In this document: positions 35,435-46,383 of the stretch, piece by piece
Layout: each line of letters begins with the position of its first letter
Numbering within the stretch: position 1 is the first letter of the stretch
Origin: Adineta vaga
Taxonomy: Eukaryota; Rotifera
NCBI GenBank assembly: GCA_021613535.1
Contig: CP075493.1
Location: 15,004,001 to 15,068,000, forward strand
Direction of reading: 5' to 3'
Length of the DNA: 64,000 nt
Made by a program: the position numbers and the translations under genes
Notes under the pieces: model-generated
The model's input: only the letters and a program-made list of their open reading frames with translations
What the model was told of the DNA's origin: nothing
Database searches by the model: none

Positions 35435-35627
35435 TCACACTAGAAAAGCACGATATTTTTACAGTTGTTCTGCATTTATATTCCATGCAAACAGTACCAT
35501 TGAGAGAAAGACAACTGCATGATGAATCATAACTTTGCCAAGCAGATATTTCGTTTGTTTTAATGAGCAGTGCGAAAATTATAGTGTATATGAGTATTGA
35601 TATACTCGTAACAGTCGAATTAGACAT
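34818..35627 (-). CDS. secreted mini-hedgehog: short Cys peptide + Hog/Hint domain (copy 2)
   Basis: Single exon, 269 aa. A hydrophobic leader ([14 protein letters not shown]) precedes a four-Cys peptide with the same C-x-C-x7-C-x4-C spacing (C37, C39, C47, C52), though surrounding residues differ from copy 1. The Hint domain starts at C60 (SCFSSVS) and from [10 protein letters not shown] onward is almost identical to copy 1, including SPNH and SSNYA. Thus cargo peptides diverge while the processing domain is homogenised. The two genes are tandem and co-oriented, likely a recent duplication with gene conversion. Confidence 0.85.
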   Translation of the reverse strand: MSNSTVTSISILIYTIIFALLIKTNEISAWQSYDSSCSCLSLNGTVCMEYKCRTTVKISCFSSVSLVELADGSSKTLSNLQIGEHVLVNKHDTYEPVIAFIHAKQHGLFDFLEITLRSRLSNSTSILLVSPNHLVFDFDSNTARFAGKFHVGDRVQFIDNHQLVPAEILSMKLTKAQGYYAPLTPSGTIIVNGVVSSNYATVSNHALAHYFMGAYRWWINVVGSSSPSEKVHWILEVMLYIEGLIRWCGGEVWSGYDVYDGFFQVSSIV

Positions 35628-35759
35628 AGGATTGCGATCGGATATAATCCTTCGCGTATTAAAATAAAGTATATAGTAAATAAGTGTTCAACGAAGTTGT
35701 TTAAGGATATCTAAAAAATAATAAGCCTGTATTTTACGAAAAATTTTTTCTTCATGCCG

Positions 35760-35809
35760 AGGATGTTGGTGTGACTGTAAATAGCGCGTTCATAATTCAC
35801 CCACATCCT
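35760..35809. repeat. telomere-like hairpin (family member c)
   Basis: aggatgttggtgtga (35760-35774) pairs imperfectly with ttcacccacatcct (35796-35809). Confidence 0.55.
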
Positions 35810-36140
35810 GATCAACATTATGCGAACATTGTTATCGATATTGTTCGTCGGTTTGTTTGAGATACTTCTGGCAAGTCTCTCTAAGAAATCTATTAACCTT
35901 CTATTCAGTCTATTCTTCCAACATATGAAGTGTTTAACGAGTGATATCTATATTCAAAGAAGTGTCAACCTTGCATATACTTTTTCTATTCTTATCTCTA
36001 GAATCACAAAACCATCATCTTTTAAATTTACGGCTGTTATAAATCGTGACGTAGCAAAGATGTGATCACTGTTGTGTTTTTGTAGAAATGTTTTAAAGCT
36101 ACTCCAGTTCGACTCCTAGTGGTGGCTTTCGTTTCTTCAA

Positions 36141-36202
36141 GGTGGGTGTATTAAATATATCTCAAACTCACACCCTCCCCCTCACCCACACCCATACCCA
36201 AG
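36141..36202. repeat. telomere-like hairpin (family member d)
   Basis: ggtgggtgta at 36141 faces a C-rich tract 36168-36202 containing ctcacccacacccatac. Confidence 0.5.
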
Positions 36203-36361
36203 ATGCGGCTTTCCATTGTCTCCCACACCTTCAACATGCAATTCAAATAGTTGATAGATATTTCAATTGAATTCAAATTCAACGTTTGGCATTAATATCG
36301 TCCACATACACTACATTTTCTTTTTTTTTCAAAATTTAGTTTATTATAGAAGAACCTTTAA

Positions 36362-39300
36362 TTATAGAATTAAACAAGTTTCTGACGTAACTGAATGATT
36401 ATTAATAACTTTTAAATTTCCAACACCGGCATTTGCAAATTGAATTCCTTTGATTTGTTTTTGATCATATTCCAATGTTTTTTGATGAATATCATTCAAA
36501 TCCGTGTTAACATCTTGTTCGATGTTTGTAGATATAATATCATCATTATCATCATTACTACAATCATTTTCAATTTCAGTTATATCAATTATTTCCTCCT
36601 TATTTTCAAATATTGAAATAACTTTCGATTGAATTTGTTCATCATTTGTCATATTTGAAATTGAATAATGACCATTTAATTGAGTAACAAAACGAACAAA
36701 ACAAATTGATGTGATACATTCTTGTGTCAGAATATCATTTTTAATTCCATTAACATCTTTTTTCGACTTTGATCCTTCTTCTTCATCATCATCACTTGAA
36801 TCCAAATCAACATTTTTCTCCATATATTCAGCAATTCTTTTGCCTTCTGATTCATTTATAGATTGAATATTTCTATAAAAAATGAAAAAAAACAAAGGAT
36901 TTTAGAAATGAACATATGTTATAGATAATAAACACTTCAAACTAAAATGTCATTGTCTTATTGAATACTTAAAACTAAATAACAAGACGATTTTTTCATC
37001 ATTTTCATTACCTGCTTGGTAATTGTTCTATTCGATTTTGTAAAGTTAAATCATCTGGATCAGCAATCATTAATGTTAATAAACGTCGATCATTCATTGC
37101 TAAAAGAACAAAATCTTCATCAACATTCATAAATGAAACAAAATCATAAACAAATAATTTTGCCATTTGTCGATTATCTTTGATTCGATACATAAATAAT
37201 ATTCGTGGTTTAATTATCACAAATAAATATTTGGATGTTTGATTACAATATAAATGTTCACATTGATCATCAAGTTGAATTGTTTGAAATGAATTATTTG
37301 AATAATTTTCATAGAAATGTATTTGAAGTTTATCATTGAAATATAATGCTAAGAAAGTATTCTTAAAAACAAATCTATCAATTTTATCAAATGATTTCAA
37401 TTGTAAAGCATTTTTTTGTATATTAATTTCACATAATAAAAGTGTTTTATCATTCAAATATAAGAATAAATAGTTTCCTTCTTGTTCACTTGTAATTGAT
37501 TTCAATTGTATCGATGATGAGATATAAGACGATAAATCAATATTCATTGAAATTGTCTTTTCAATTGTATAAATAATCAATGATTTCATATCATCAGAGA
37601 GAATCACAAGACTTTCGTTTTCATTGATTCTACATATTGTACTGAACATCATGGAACATGAAAATTCTAATCGAATTTTATTGATTTGATAAAATTCAAT
37701 TGAATTATTTGAAAGAACTTTTTGACCAAATGAATAAATGAAGGAATTATTTGTTAAAATATAAATATTTCCATTTGTTGTTGAATGAATTTGTGAAGAA
37801 GTGTGAAGATTAAATTGAAAAATTGGCTTTTGATTCAGCAGATGAGATGAATAGATTTGAATCCAATGATGATTTGTAAGAATAAGAACAAACGGAAGGT
37901 CAGAATTGTTTTTATTTGATAAAATAACAAATTGTTCAATAATAATATTCTTATCAAATAAATGTGTTGATTCAATGGATGATGAATGTTGATAGGACCA
38001 TGTTGTTAATTCACTGAAATGAGTAGACAAATGAAAATAATTTATTTTGTTAGAAAAAGAAACTTACCGTTTTGAATGATCAAGTGTAAATGCTTTATTT
38101 CCATATAATTGAATCGTTTCAATCTTTTGATTTGTACGTGGAAAAGAAGGCATCTCTTGAAATGATTTTCGTGCTGTTTTTGCATAGTACGCATGAATAG
38201 CACCATTTTCCATTGAACAGAGGAACATTAATGCTATGAAAACAAAACAAAATCAAATTAATTCATAGATAAATGTTATTTATATATATATATAAATATG
38301 AAAATTACCATTTGTTGATGCAGATTTTATTGCTGTAATTGATGAAGAACTAATATCAATTGATACATATAATCCATATTGATGATCCATTTGATCGTTT
38401 GAAACACATTTCCATTGATAGAGATCAACAATACCTCCACGAGATGTATAAATCATATGACGACTTGCAATATGTGATGATATGATGTCAAATTGACCAG
38501 GAATTCGTACATATGAAATATGGGAATGATTACATTTATGAATAATATAAATTGAATCATTTGTTTCAATTATAAAAAATAGAATACTCTCTGTTGTACC
38601 AGATTTATTATCCATTATTTCTTTATCTGGTAAAATAATTCGTTTGAATGGTTTTGATTCAATTGGAGGATTAAAACAAATCAATGTTTTGATTATTTCA
38701 TCATCAGATAAGATCTTTTCATCTTGATGAAATTGTTTCAATGAAATAATTGATAAATCAATTGAAATTGTTTCATCAAATGTACAAATTAAAATTCCAT
38801 CATTATGAGTAACTAAATGAAGATGATTTCCACCATGAATTGTTCCACGATGAACAAAAGATTCGATTTTCCAATCAATGATTGAATGAATATGAATTGT
38901 TCCATCATTTAAAACAGTCACAATCATTGAATACATCGGAACACATAAAACTTGTTTAATGACAGAATTTGGAAAATGAACCTTTGTAAATAAACGATTT
39001 TGAACGAGATTCCAACAATCAATTGTATTTCCATTGATTTCTGCAATGATACAAAGAGATCGTTTTTTATCAAGAATTTCAACAATTAAAAAACCAAGTT
39101 GAGATGAACGTTGAAATTTAATTGTTTCATGAGCTGAGATGAAATAGATATGATGAAGAGAATTAACAAGAAATAAATAACTTTTATATTGAGCTTCTTC
39201 ATTATTTGTCGATGAATGTTCAAAGATTTCATTGTTTTGATCTAAATAATAAGTTTTTGTCAATGTTGTTGCATTGGAATAAGATTCATCGATGATTGGT

Positions 39301-42300
39301 AATTTAATATCTAAAACAGTTTCAATTGATTGCATATTAAGGACAACAATTCGATTGGAAAGAGTAATCGCATTGATTTGATCATCGGTAAAATCAAAAT
39401 CCACAATTGATGATGTATGACGAACTGTTGAAAAAAGAAGTCCAGTGCCCGGAGGCTGAATTTGACAATAAGGAACAATCAATGAAGAGTGATGAATACT
39501 TTCTTTATCAAATTGTTTGATTAATGATGTTAGCTGGGGTTTAATACCATATAAGCCTAAAAGACGTGATGAATATTCAAATGGAAAATTTTCTGGATAT
39601 TGTTGAAGTTGTGCACCAATAATTAAAAACAGGGATGAAAATACATCGAGTTCTTTCTTCATTTCTAATACATCCGTAGGCATTTTATATGATGATGATT
39701 GTTTAAATTTTTGTAAATCATTTAATATATCAATAAATGTTGAACATCGTAATCGACCACCTAAAAATGATATTTATGAAATGAAATTAGATTTAAAAAA
39801 GTAATTTTTACGCATGAATGAATAATTGAAAAAGATTTCTTCACAAGCAATCGGAATTGCTAAACTACTTGTCAATTGAGCTACAAACAATGGTAATTCA
39901 TTTAATTTTCTTTTATTAAATTGAATTTGACCATTGACATCAACAAATTCAATTGGTTGTGAAGTTGTGAAACGATTTGCTTGAATTTCTCCACATGTTT
40001 CATTTAAATTATATTTACTAACTAAATGTTGATTATCAATTTGCATCGGTTTGTTTTTATTCTTCCATGTTTCTTTATATAAATCGATCACATTTTGAAA
40101 AACATGTTTTCGTTCCTCCGAATTCATTTTTGATATGTATTGAGAATTGGCGACTTCAATAAATCGACGATGGTACCTATTGAAAAACGTTAAAACTGAA
40201 CTATCTTTTCTAAAAGTTTAGGAATCTGACTCGCTTGAGGGTATCCCCGCCCTCGCACACCTAGATGAAAAATTCTTACCAATAAATAACTGATAAATCA
40301 TCAACTTCTTTTTCTGTTATATATTCATCTAAATCATTTCGAATTCTTGTCCATAATATACCAGGTATACGTCGAATAGGTGGAATATAATGTTGAAAAA
40401 CACTTTTCAAAACATCATCATCCAATGAAAGAACATCTTCAAGTTCATTTTGACTAATTCCATTTCTACAAGATGTCATATAACAAATTGCACGACGAAA
40501 TAATAATTCATTATGTATTTTACTTAAATATCGAAAGAGATAACGAATACAATCATCAACATTTTTTAATTTCTTTAATTCATAATCAATTGGATCATAT
40601 GAATGCCATGTCGAAATAATATCAAAGATAAGTTTCATATACAATGGTAAAATATTTGTAGTTGTACTCATCAATTCACGAATAAATATTCGTTGTTCAT
40701 CAGTTAATGAACGTTTCTTCATTTGAAGCCAATTATTATAAACAGTATCGACTGTTGTGGCATCGAATGGTGGAACTAAAACAAGAATATGTTCTGTTTC
40801 ATTGGGTAAAATTGGATTATAATTGATAAGAATTTTAAGATTTGATAAAATATTTCCATGATCAGGTAATGTTGAAACAATACATTTGACATTCGTTGGA
40901 AATCTTGTTGATAACCAATGACAATCATAAGAATCAGTTTCAAGTTGATCAATTGAATCAAGTAGAATGAGAAGGTATTCATTCGAAGGAATATTTGGTA
41001 ATAAAACAGTTTCTAATTGATGTCGTAATTGTGAAATATCAGGATAATGTTGCATTGTTAAATGATATAATTGACAAATATGTTCAGAGATTGATAAGAA
41101 TGTTTTATAGATTGTTGACGATGTACGTGTTGTTCTATTGGTTTCAAAAAATGAAAAAAGTTTGACCTATTTATAGAAAGAGATTGACATACCCAAGAAA
41201 ACGTAAAATAACCGATACAGATCGATCAGACCACCAGTTAAATGCCTATTCAGATTATTTAAATACAAATTGAATTAAAAGAAAAATGAAAGATTACTTC
41301 AATTGCTGTTTTAGCAAGAACACTTGTTTTTCCACAACCCGATGCACCATAAACAATACATGGTCGATGTTCTTCATCATTTTTTACATAATTTTCTAAC
41401 TAAAAATAAAGTTTTTCGTTTATAAAACTTCTTCAAAATAGATTTTACTTTATCTAAAATATCTGTTCGACTATGAAATTTCTTCACATAAGTTTTACAT
41501 TGAATTGCATGTTCTAAAATTTCACGTTGTAAAACATTTAGATTGTTAACTAAAGAAGTTTGAAGACAATGATCAATTTGTTGTTGAATTGAATTATAAA
41601 AATCTTCATTAAATTTGTTAATATAATCAGAATGATCAGTTCGATTGATTCCATTGGATGTCCAAGGTACTTTATAGGAATAGATTTGATTTGATTCTAA
41701 TGAATTTGGAATTCGTATGAATTTTAAACGATTTAGTAAAGATTCAGCTTCATTATCAATCAGCACTTTCCCATCATTTGTTGAAGTTAAATCAATAAAT
41801 TTTGATGCTTTTTTATCAGTTAAATGATCATAAATATCTTCAATTTCACGAAAGAAACATAATGTTCGTTGATTTGCATTGGGTGATGATACAATTCCTT
41901 TGAGAATTTCTTTTTCAGTAACTATAACACAAAAAACAAAAATTGACTTAGATATCGTGACTCATTAGTGAAGAGAAAATGTTCTTGTGAATGTAACTAA
42001 GCAACTAAATGTCATGCAAATAACTCTGATAAAAGAAAGAAAGAAAAAAAAGAAACCTGAAATGAAAAAATCATCATATTCATCTGAAGTAATTTGACTT
42101 TGTTCAAAACATTTTTGTGCTGCTTGTCTTAAACATATTCGAATACGATCATTGATTTCATTCCATTGTTTTCTTGCTCCTTTCATTTCAATTGTATTCT
42201 AAAATGAAACGAAAAATATGTTTAAAACAAATCAAAATTCTTTTTCTTCGCACATCTGATTTGATATTTGGTAATAATGATGAAATTGAACGAAGAATAT

Positions 42301-42878
42301 AAGAAAATGGTACTGAATTTGTATCTAATTGATACCATTGTGAAAGTAATTGAAGATCTTCTGTTGAATTTGGATCTAATTCAACTATTTTCTTCAAACG
42401 TTCAAATAAAGTTGATTCAATTTTCGCTGGTGTTGGCCGTGAACCATAACGATGACTTAATAGAACCACAAAATTTGTTGCAACAGAATATTTTTGACAT
42501 AGTTCAATTTCTTTCAAACAAGTTTCCACTTCACTATGATTATCAGCAGCTTCATTTTCAATTCCCCATCGCATATCTGAATACTTAAAGTAGAAAAAAA
42601 GAATTCAGGAAGAGAAGTGTGATTTTCTTGTACGAACTTGAAATTCGAGACCATATTTTTCACGACAATAATCTTTGAGTTTAGGAAAAACATTCTCAAT
42701 CAATGAATCTCTTTCACAGAGTGTATCTAAAAGAATCTTTATTTGATCTCAAACGAGAAGAGTGATATTCTCTACCTGAAAATGTTGAACTAATAAATAC
42801 TCGGATAATTTTGGATCGAACATCGGGAAGATCTTCACATCGTCCACGTAATAAATCGGTTTCGTTTAAGAATTCCAT
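36362..42878 (-). CDS. NACHT-WD40 STAND NTPase (NWD1/NWD2-like) with C-terminal CaaX box
   Basis: Thirteen exons: 42878-42776, 42726-42638, 42583-42254, 42198-42057, 41921-41449, 41399-41298, 41245-41193, 41134-40280, 40176-39812, 39760-38309, 38233-38068, 38013-37012, 36872-36362. Every GT-AG junction keeps phase; 1880 aa. The N-terminus is DUF4062-like: IRVFISSTF, FPKLKDYC, DMRWGIENE. The P-loop GASGCGKTS (K403) and Walker B LLILLDSID (D490, D493) mark the NACHT ATPase; RFLG before TTRTSST matches NWD proteins. After PPGTGLLFS (about residue 850) comes a long degenerate WD40-like beta region, then an acidic linker. The protein ends CLIL, a CaaX box predicting geranylgeranylation. STAND proteins are nucleotide-switched sensors; a membrane-tethered receptor or scaffold is inferred. 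Confidence 0.88.
40237..40254. repeat. short hairpin inside a NACHT-WD intron (family member e)
   Basis: gaggg-tatccccg-ccctc lies in the 103-nt intron between exons 8 and 9 of the NACHT-WD gene, making that intron longer than its neighbours (about 50 nt). Confidence 0.4.
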
Positions 42879-43450
42879 CGTTACTCCAAAGAGAAAGAGA
42901 ATAAATGTTTGTCAAACTTAAAATGACAACATTTTTCTTGCGTTCTCTTTAGAGAAACCTCAATTCAAACAAAAAAAGAATAATATAGAAACGTAAGATG
43001 TCGATGCATATAGAAGTCGAGAATTTTTTAGTTGAATTCGTAATAAAATAAATCTCTTTATTGAAGGTATGAGTAAATACGAGATACCTCACACCCTCTC
43101 GATAACAGGAGTACGATTCTTCATATTCTGATTAAGTGAGCCATTATACACAAGCATAATAAGTAGGACTGATTTAACAGATTCGATCTATTCCATGGAA
43201 AATTCGGACCGAAATTTTCGATAAATACAATAATTAAAAACATGTTTATTTGACCTTAGTATTATAATTTTCAATATTTTTACATTATATCATTCATAGA
43301 GCACAGAACGAAAAGAAAAAAGAACGTTGGTAAACATAGAGATGATTTATAATTTATATTTTGATGTTATCAATAAGCATTTTTTTTCTTTCGAAGGGCA
43401 AAAGAGAAAATGTTATATCTCATTAGTGTATACTGAGTGAAAGTAACAAA
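42879..43450. other. intergenic between divergent genes
   Basis: Promoter region for NACHT-WD (-) and the knottin gene (+). A weak ggtatgag ... acctcacaccctc pair at about 43066-43100 may be a decayed hairpin. Confidence 0.45.
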
Positions 43451-43838
43451 ATGAGCAACAAAGCAGCTATTTTTTGTTTTGTTTTTGGTATAATGGTATT
43501 TGCAATAACCTGTGAAGGCTTCTATCTCGATAATAATGATTCGGATGAGACTTATCGTTTGGAATCATTATTGAGAAAAAGATTTCAAAAACGTGAAGGT
43601 TGTGATGATGATCGTCTTAATGTTGGTGAAAAGTGTGGCACGCATTATGAATGTTGCAGTAGTTATTGTGCCGGTGGTACTTGCAAACCGTGTGGTGATG
43701 TTACTAATTGTCTATACTGTAATCGTGGTGATGTTCTTGGTCCTAAGTGTCCTGTTGTAGGCAGTAAGTATATATTTTGTCACTATGTTGAAAGATTAGA
43801 CATGAAAAATTTTCTTCTTCTTTTCAGACAAAAACTGA
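43451..43838 (+). CDS. secreted knottin (inhibitor cystine knot) precursor
   Basis: Two exons, 43451-43763 and a tiny terminal exon 43828-43838, 64-nt intron; 107 aa. A signal peptide (about 1-22) precedes an acidic propeptide ending in dibasic residues (QKR), then a mature Cys-rich peptide. The first six Cys follow C-x10-C-x5-CC-x3-C-x4-C, the ICK layout shared by many animal venom, antimicrobial and signalling peptides; further CxxC-rich residues (CKPC, CLYC) follow. Prepro-peptide structure and Cys spacing are seen directly. Whether it is toxin-like, defensive or regulatory cannot be told; bdelloids are not known to be venomous, so defence or signalling is more likely. Confidence 0.75.
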
Positions 43839-44220
43839 CATATTGAAAACATTGGCATAAATTGAACGTTTTTCTATACAATTCTTTAGTATCTCAAGTT
43901 TTTTTTTTGTATTTCTTTTCTTCATCTATAAGTAAATAAATCAATATACACGTTACAATTAAGTATACATTTACACAGTGAAAATTGGATCACAGATGAA
44001 ACTTCATGGCAGATAAAGCATAGACAAATAATGAGAAATCTGTAGTTTTTTTTATTCTTTCAGTTCTGTTTGTAAAGCAAAGGAAACAAAGTAACCAGCT
44101 GTTTCGTGTACATTGCCATTCTTCCTTCACACTTCCACATCACATGACTCATTTTCTCACCGAGAGTGGGTATTTTACATTATTGCTTTTTTAAATTCTA
44201 AGTATAGTAAAGTCATTTCA
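43839..44220. other. intergenic, nothing recognised
   Basis: 3' UTR of the knottin gene and 5' side of the U-box kinase; the in-frame upstream Met at 44113 is judged UTR because the conserved U-box begins after 44221. Confidence 0.5.
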
Positions 44221-45771
44221 ATGGCAAATAGAAACATATCGGACGACTTTTTACGATGTCCAATAACATTCGAATTATTTCGCGAGCCAGTCTTAGCACC
44301 AGATGGTCATACCTATGAAAAAAATGCAATCGAACAATGGATTAGAGATAAGGGTAATAGTCCAATGACACGACAATCAATTTCAATACAAGATTTAATT
44401 CCAAATCGTGCCATCCAAGATGCTGTTAATAATTTTGAGACATTATTACGTCAAAAAGAATTTCAGTTTACATTGCACGTTGATATACGAAAAAAGGGAA
44501 AACGACCTCTCTTTCAAGCACCTGGTAAAACTATCTATACAGCTGAATGGTTAACAACTAATAATCAACAACCAGAAATAGTCCTATTGAAAATAGACGG
44601 CGCTCGAGCAAGAAAAGAAGCATCATTCTATGTAAATTTAAGTCGTCATCCACATATTATTCGAACATTTGGTTTTGTCTATGATCCAAATATTCCTGAT
44701 CAAGACAATACAGTTATACTTTTACAAGAATATGCACCTGAAGGAAGTTTGTACGATTTGTTACAAGATCGAATGGGAGTTCCGGATGAAAAAATACTTA
44801 TTCATCTATTTTTACAGATTATTGAAGGAATGATTTGTTTAGTATCGAATCATGTCATTCATGGTGATTTAGCATGTCGTAATGTTTTGATATTTCGTTT
44901 TGATGAAAATCAACCAGAGAGAAATGTTGTGAAAATTACTGATTTTGGTCTGAGTCGACATAATCAACTATATTCAAGAGCACCAGGTGCAGCAAGAACA
45001 ACGCTAGATATCTGTCCTGTTCGTTATGTAGCACCAGAAATACTTGCATCGTTCAAAACATCAGTAAATTATACAGAAAAATCAGATGTTTATTCAATGG
45101 GTGTATTAATGTGGGAAGCATATTCTCGAGGTACAATACCATGGTCAAATGTTGAACGTGATGAAGATGTCGCTGAACGGATACGAAATGGAGAATTATT
45201 ATCTCAACCATCCAACTGTAGTCAACCGTACTGGTCAATCATAAAAAGAACATGGTCTATATTACCAGAAGATCGTCCAACATTCAATGAATTGAAACAT
45301 CTTCTCTCCGAACAATACTATCGTTCAGGTAATATTCCTTTCATTTATCCCAAATTATTCTAATTTAATACAGTACAATTATTAGAAGGTAATTCATCAC
45401 AGAATGTAAATAGACTAAATTCTACGAAGACTACATATGATGCTACTGCAAGACAAAGACAGATAGTCCAACGACAACATCAGGAAGAACAAGACAGACG
45501 AATAGCACAGCGATATCAGGACGAAGAACGACTTAGAACGACTACATCAATGGGTAAAATTAATTGTGGTGGTAGTGTTTGTTCCAAATGTGGCAAATGT
45601 CGTGATTGGTATCTCAATGGTAGAATTCCTCGAAAGCGTAGAAACGGATCTTGTACTGCTTATAAAATTGATATTCTAACTGCTTTTCAAACTTTTGCTT
45701 CTGGAATTACTACAGATATGCGTCCTTTAGAAGAAAATCACATGTGTCAATGCATCGATAATAGAAACTGA
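44221..45771 (+). CDS. U-box / protein kinase fusion with Cys-rich tail
   Basis: Two exons, 44221-45328 and 45374-45771, 45-nt intron; 501 aa. Residues about 7-75 are a U-box (FLRCPITFELFREPVLAPDG, HTYEK, AIEQWI, SPMTRQ), an E2-binding ubiquitin-ligase fold without zinc ligands. Residues about 95-375 are a tyrosine-kinase-like domain: K124 in VLLKIDG, HGDLACRNVL (D216; HRD is HGD), DFGLSR (D241), APEIL, SDVYSMGVLMWE, and RPTF near the end. The Gly-rich loop is weak. Exon 2 adds a Gln/Arg-rich helix and a Cys motif (CSKCGKC). U-box kinases are common in plants but unusual in animals. HGD and DFG with conserved Asp suggest possible activity. Confidence 0.86.
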
Positions 45772-45823
45772 GTTTTTAGTGACAATTCTTTTGTTTATTT
45801 TATCTGATATTATGCAACGAGAA

Positions 45824-45870
45824 GAGGGTCGGGTGTAGGCCGATAGAGACACTGTCTTACGCTCACACCT
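45824..45870. repeat. telomere-like hairpin (family member g)
   Basis: gagggtcgggtgtagg and cgctcacacct arms. The interior gatagagacactg resembles the interior of the neighbouring copy (gataaagacactgactt), so these two are true sequence relatives. Confidence 0.6.
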
Positions 45871-45954
45871 TTAAGATGGTAGTAGTCAACTTTGCTTGGA
45901 CAATTTTGATTGGACGATCTTTTATGTTGAATTGTTTTTTTTCTCACAAATCTC

Positions 45955-46016
45955 GAGGATGGGTGAGGGTGCGGGTGGATAAAGACACTGACTTGTACCT
46001 TCACCCACCCATCCTC
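45955..46016. repeat. telomere-like hairpin (family member h)
   Basis: gaggatgggtgagggtg pairs with ttcacccacccatcctc; the best-preserved palindrome of the family. Confidence 0.7.
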
Positions 46017-46383
46017 ACTATTTCAAACTATGTCTCATTTGATAAACTTTATTTAATTTTGTCCTTCTCTAAAAAACACTCTAATATAACATGGTCGTTA
46101 TCTGCGTTCTTTCTTTTTTTCTTTTCTTTGTTATACAATTGCAGCTATCATCGTTCTTCTCGGCAATTTAGTCCGCCATTCTCATTCTCAAGTGCACCGA
46201 TTTTTATTTCGATTATCCGTGCAAATGTTTGGAGCACTTGTTTTGTGTCCAAGATAAGAAATGACGTCGACAAACATAAAATTCTTTCTTCGAAAAGTAT
46301 AGTAAAAATCAAGAACGTTTCATTTAAATAGACTGTAGCGGAGAAGAACATTATGATTTTTCTTGAGCTTTTACTCTACGAAG

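Larger units (their letters stand above)
35628..36361. other. intergenic with two hairpins
   Basis: Holds hairpins at 35760-35809 and 36141-36202; the ORF at 35820-36065 is not supported. Confidence 0.5.
45772..46383. other. intergenic with two strong hairpins
   Basis: Carries hairpins at 45824-45870 and 45955-46016. The ORF spanning 45876-46331 crosses them and is rejected. Confidence 0.55.

Noticed and set aside
45876-46331. 151-aa plus-strand ORF
   Set aside because: Runs through a palindromic hairpin and a Phe/Ser-rich tract; no domain, and the real gene starts at 46384.
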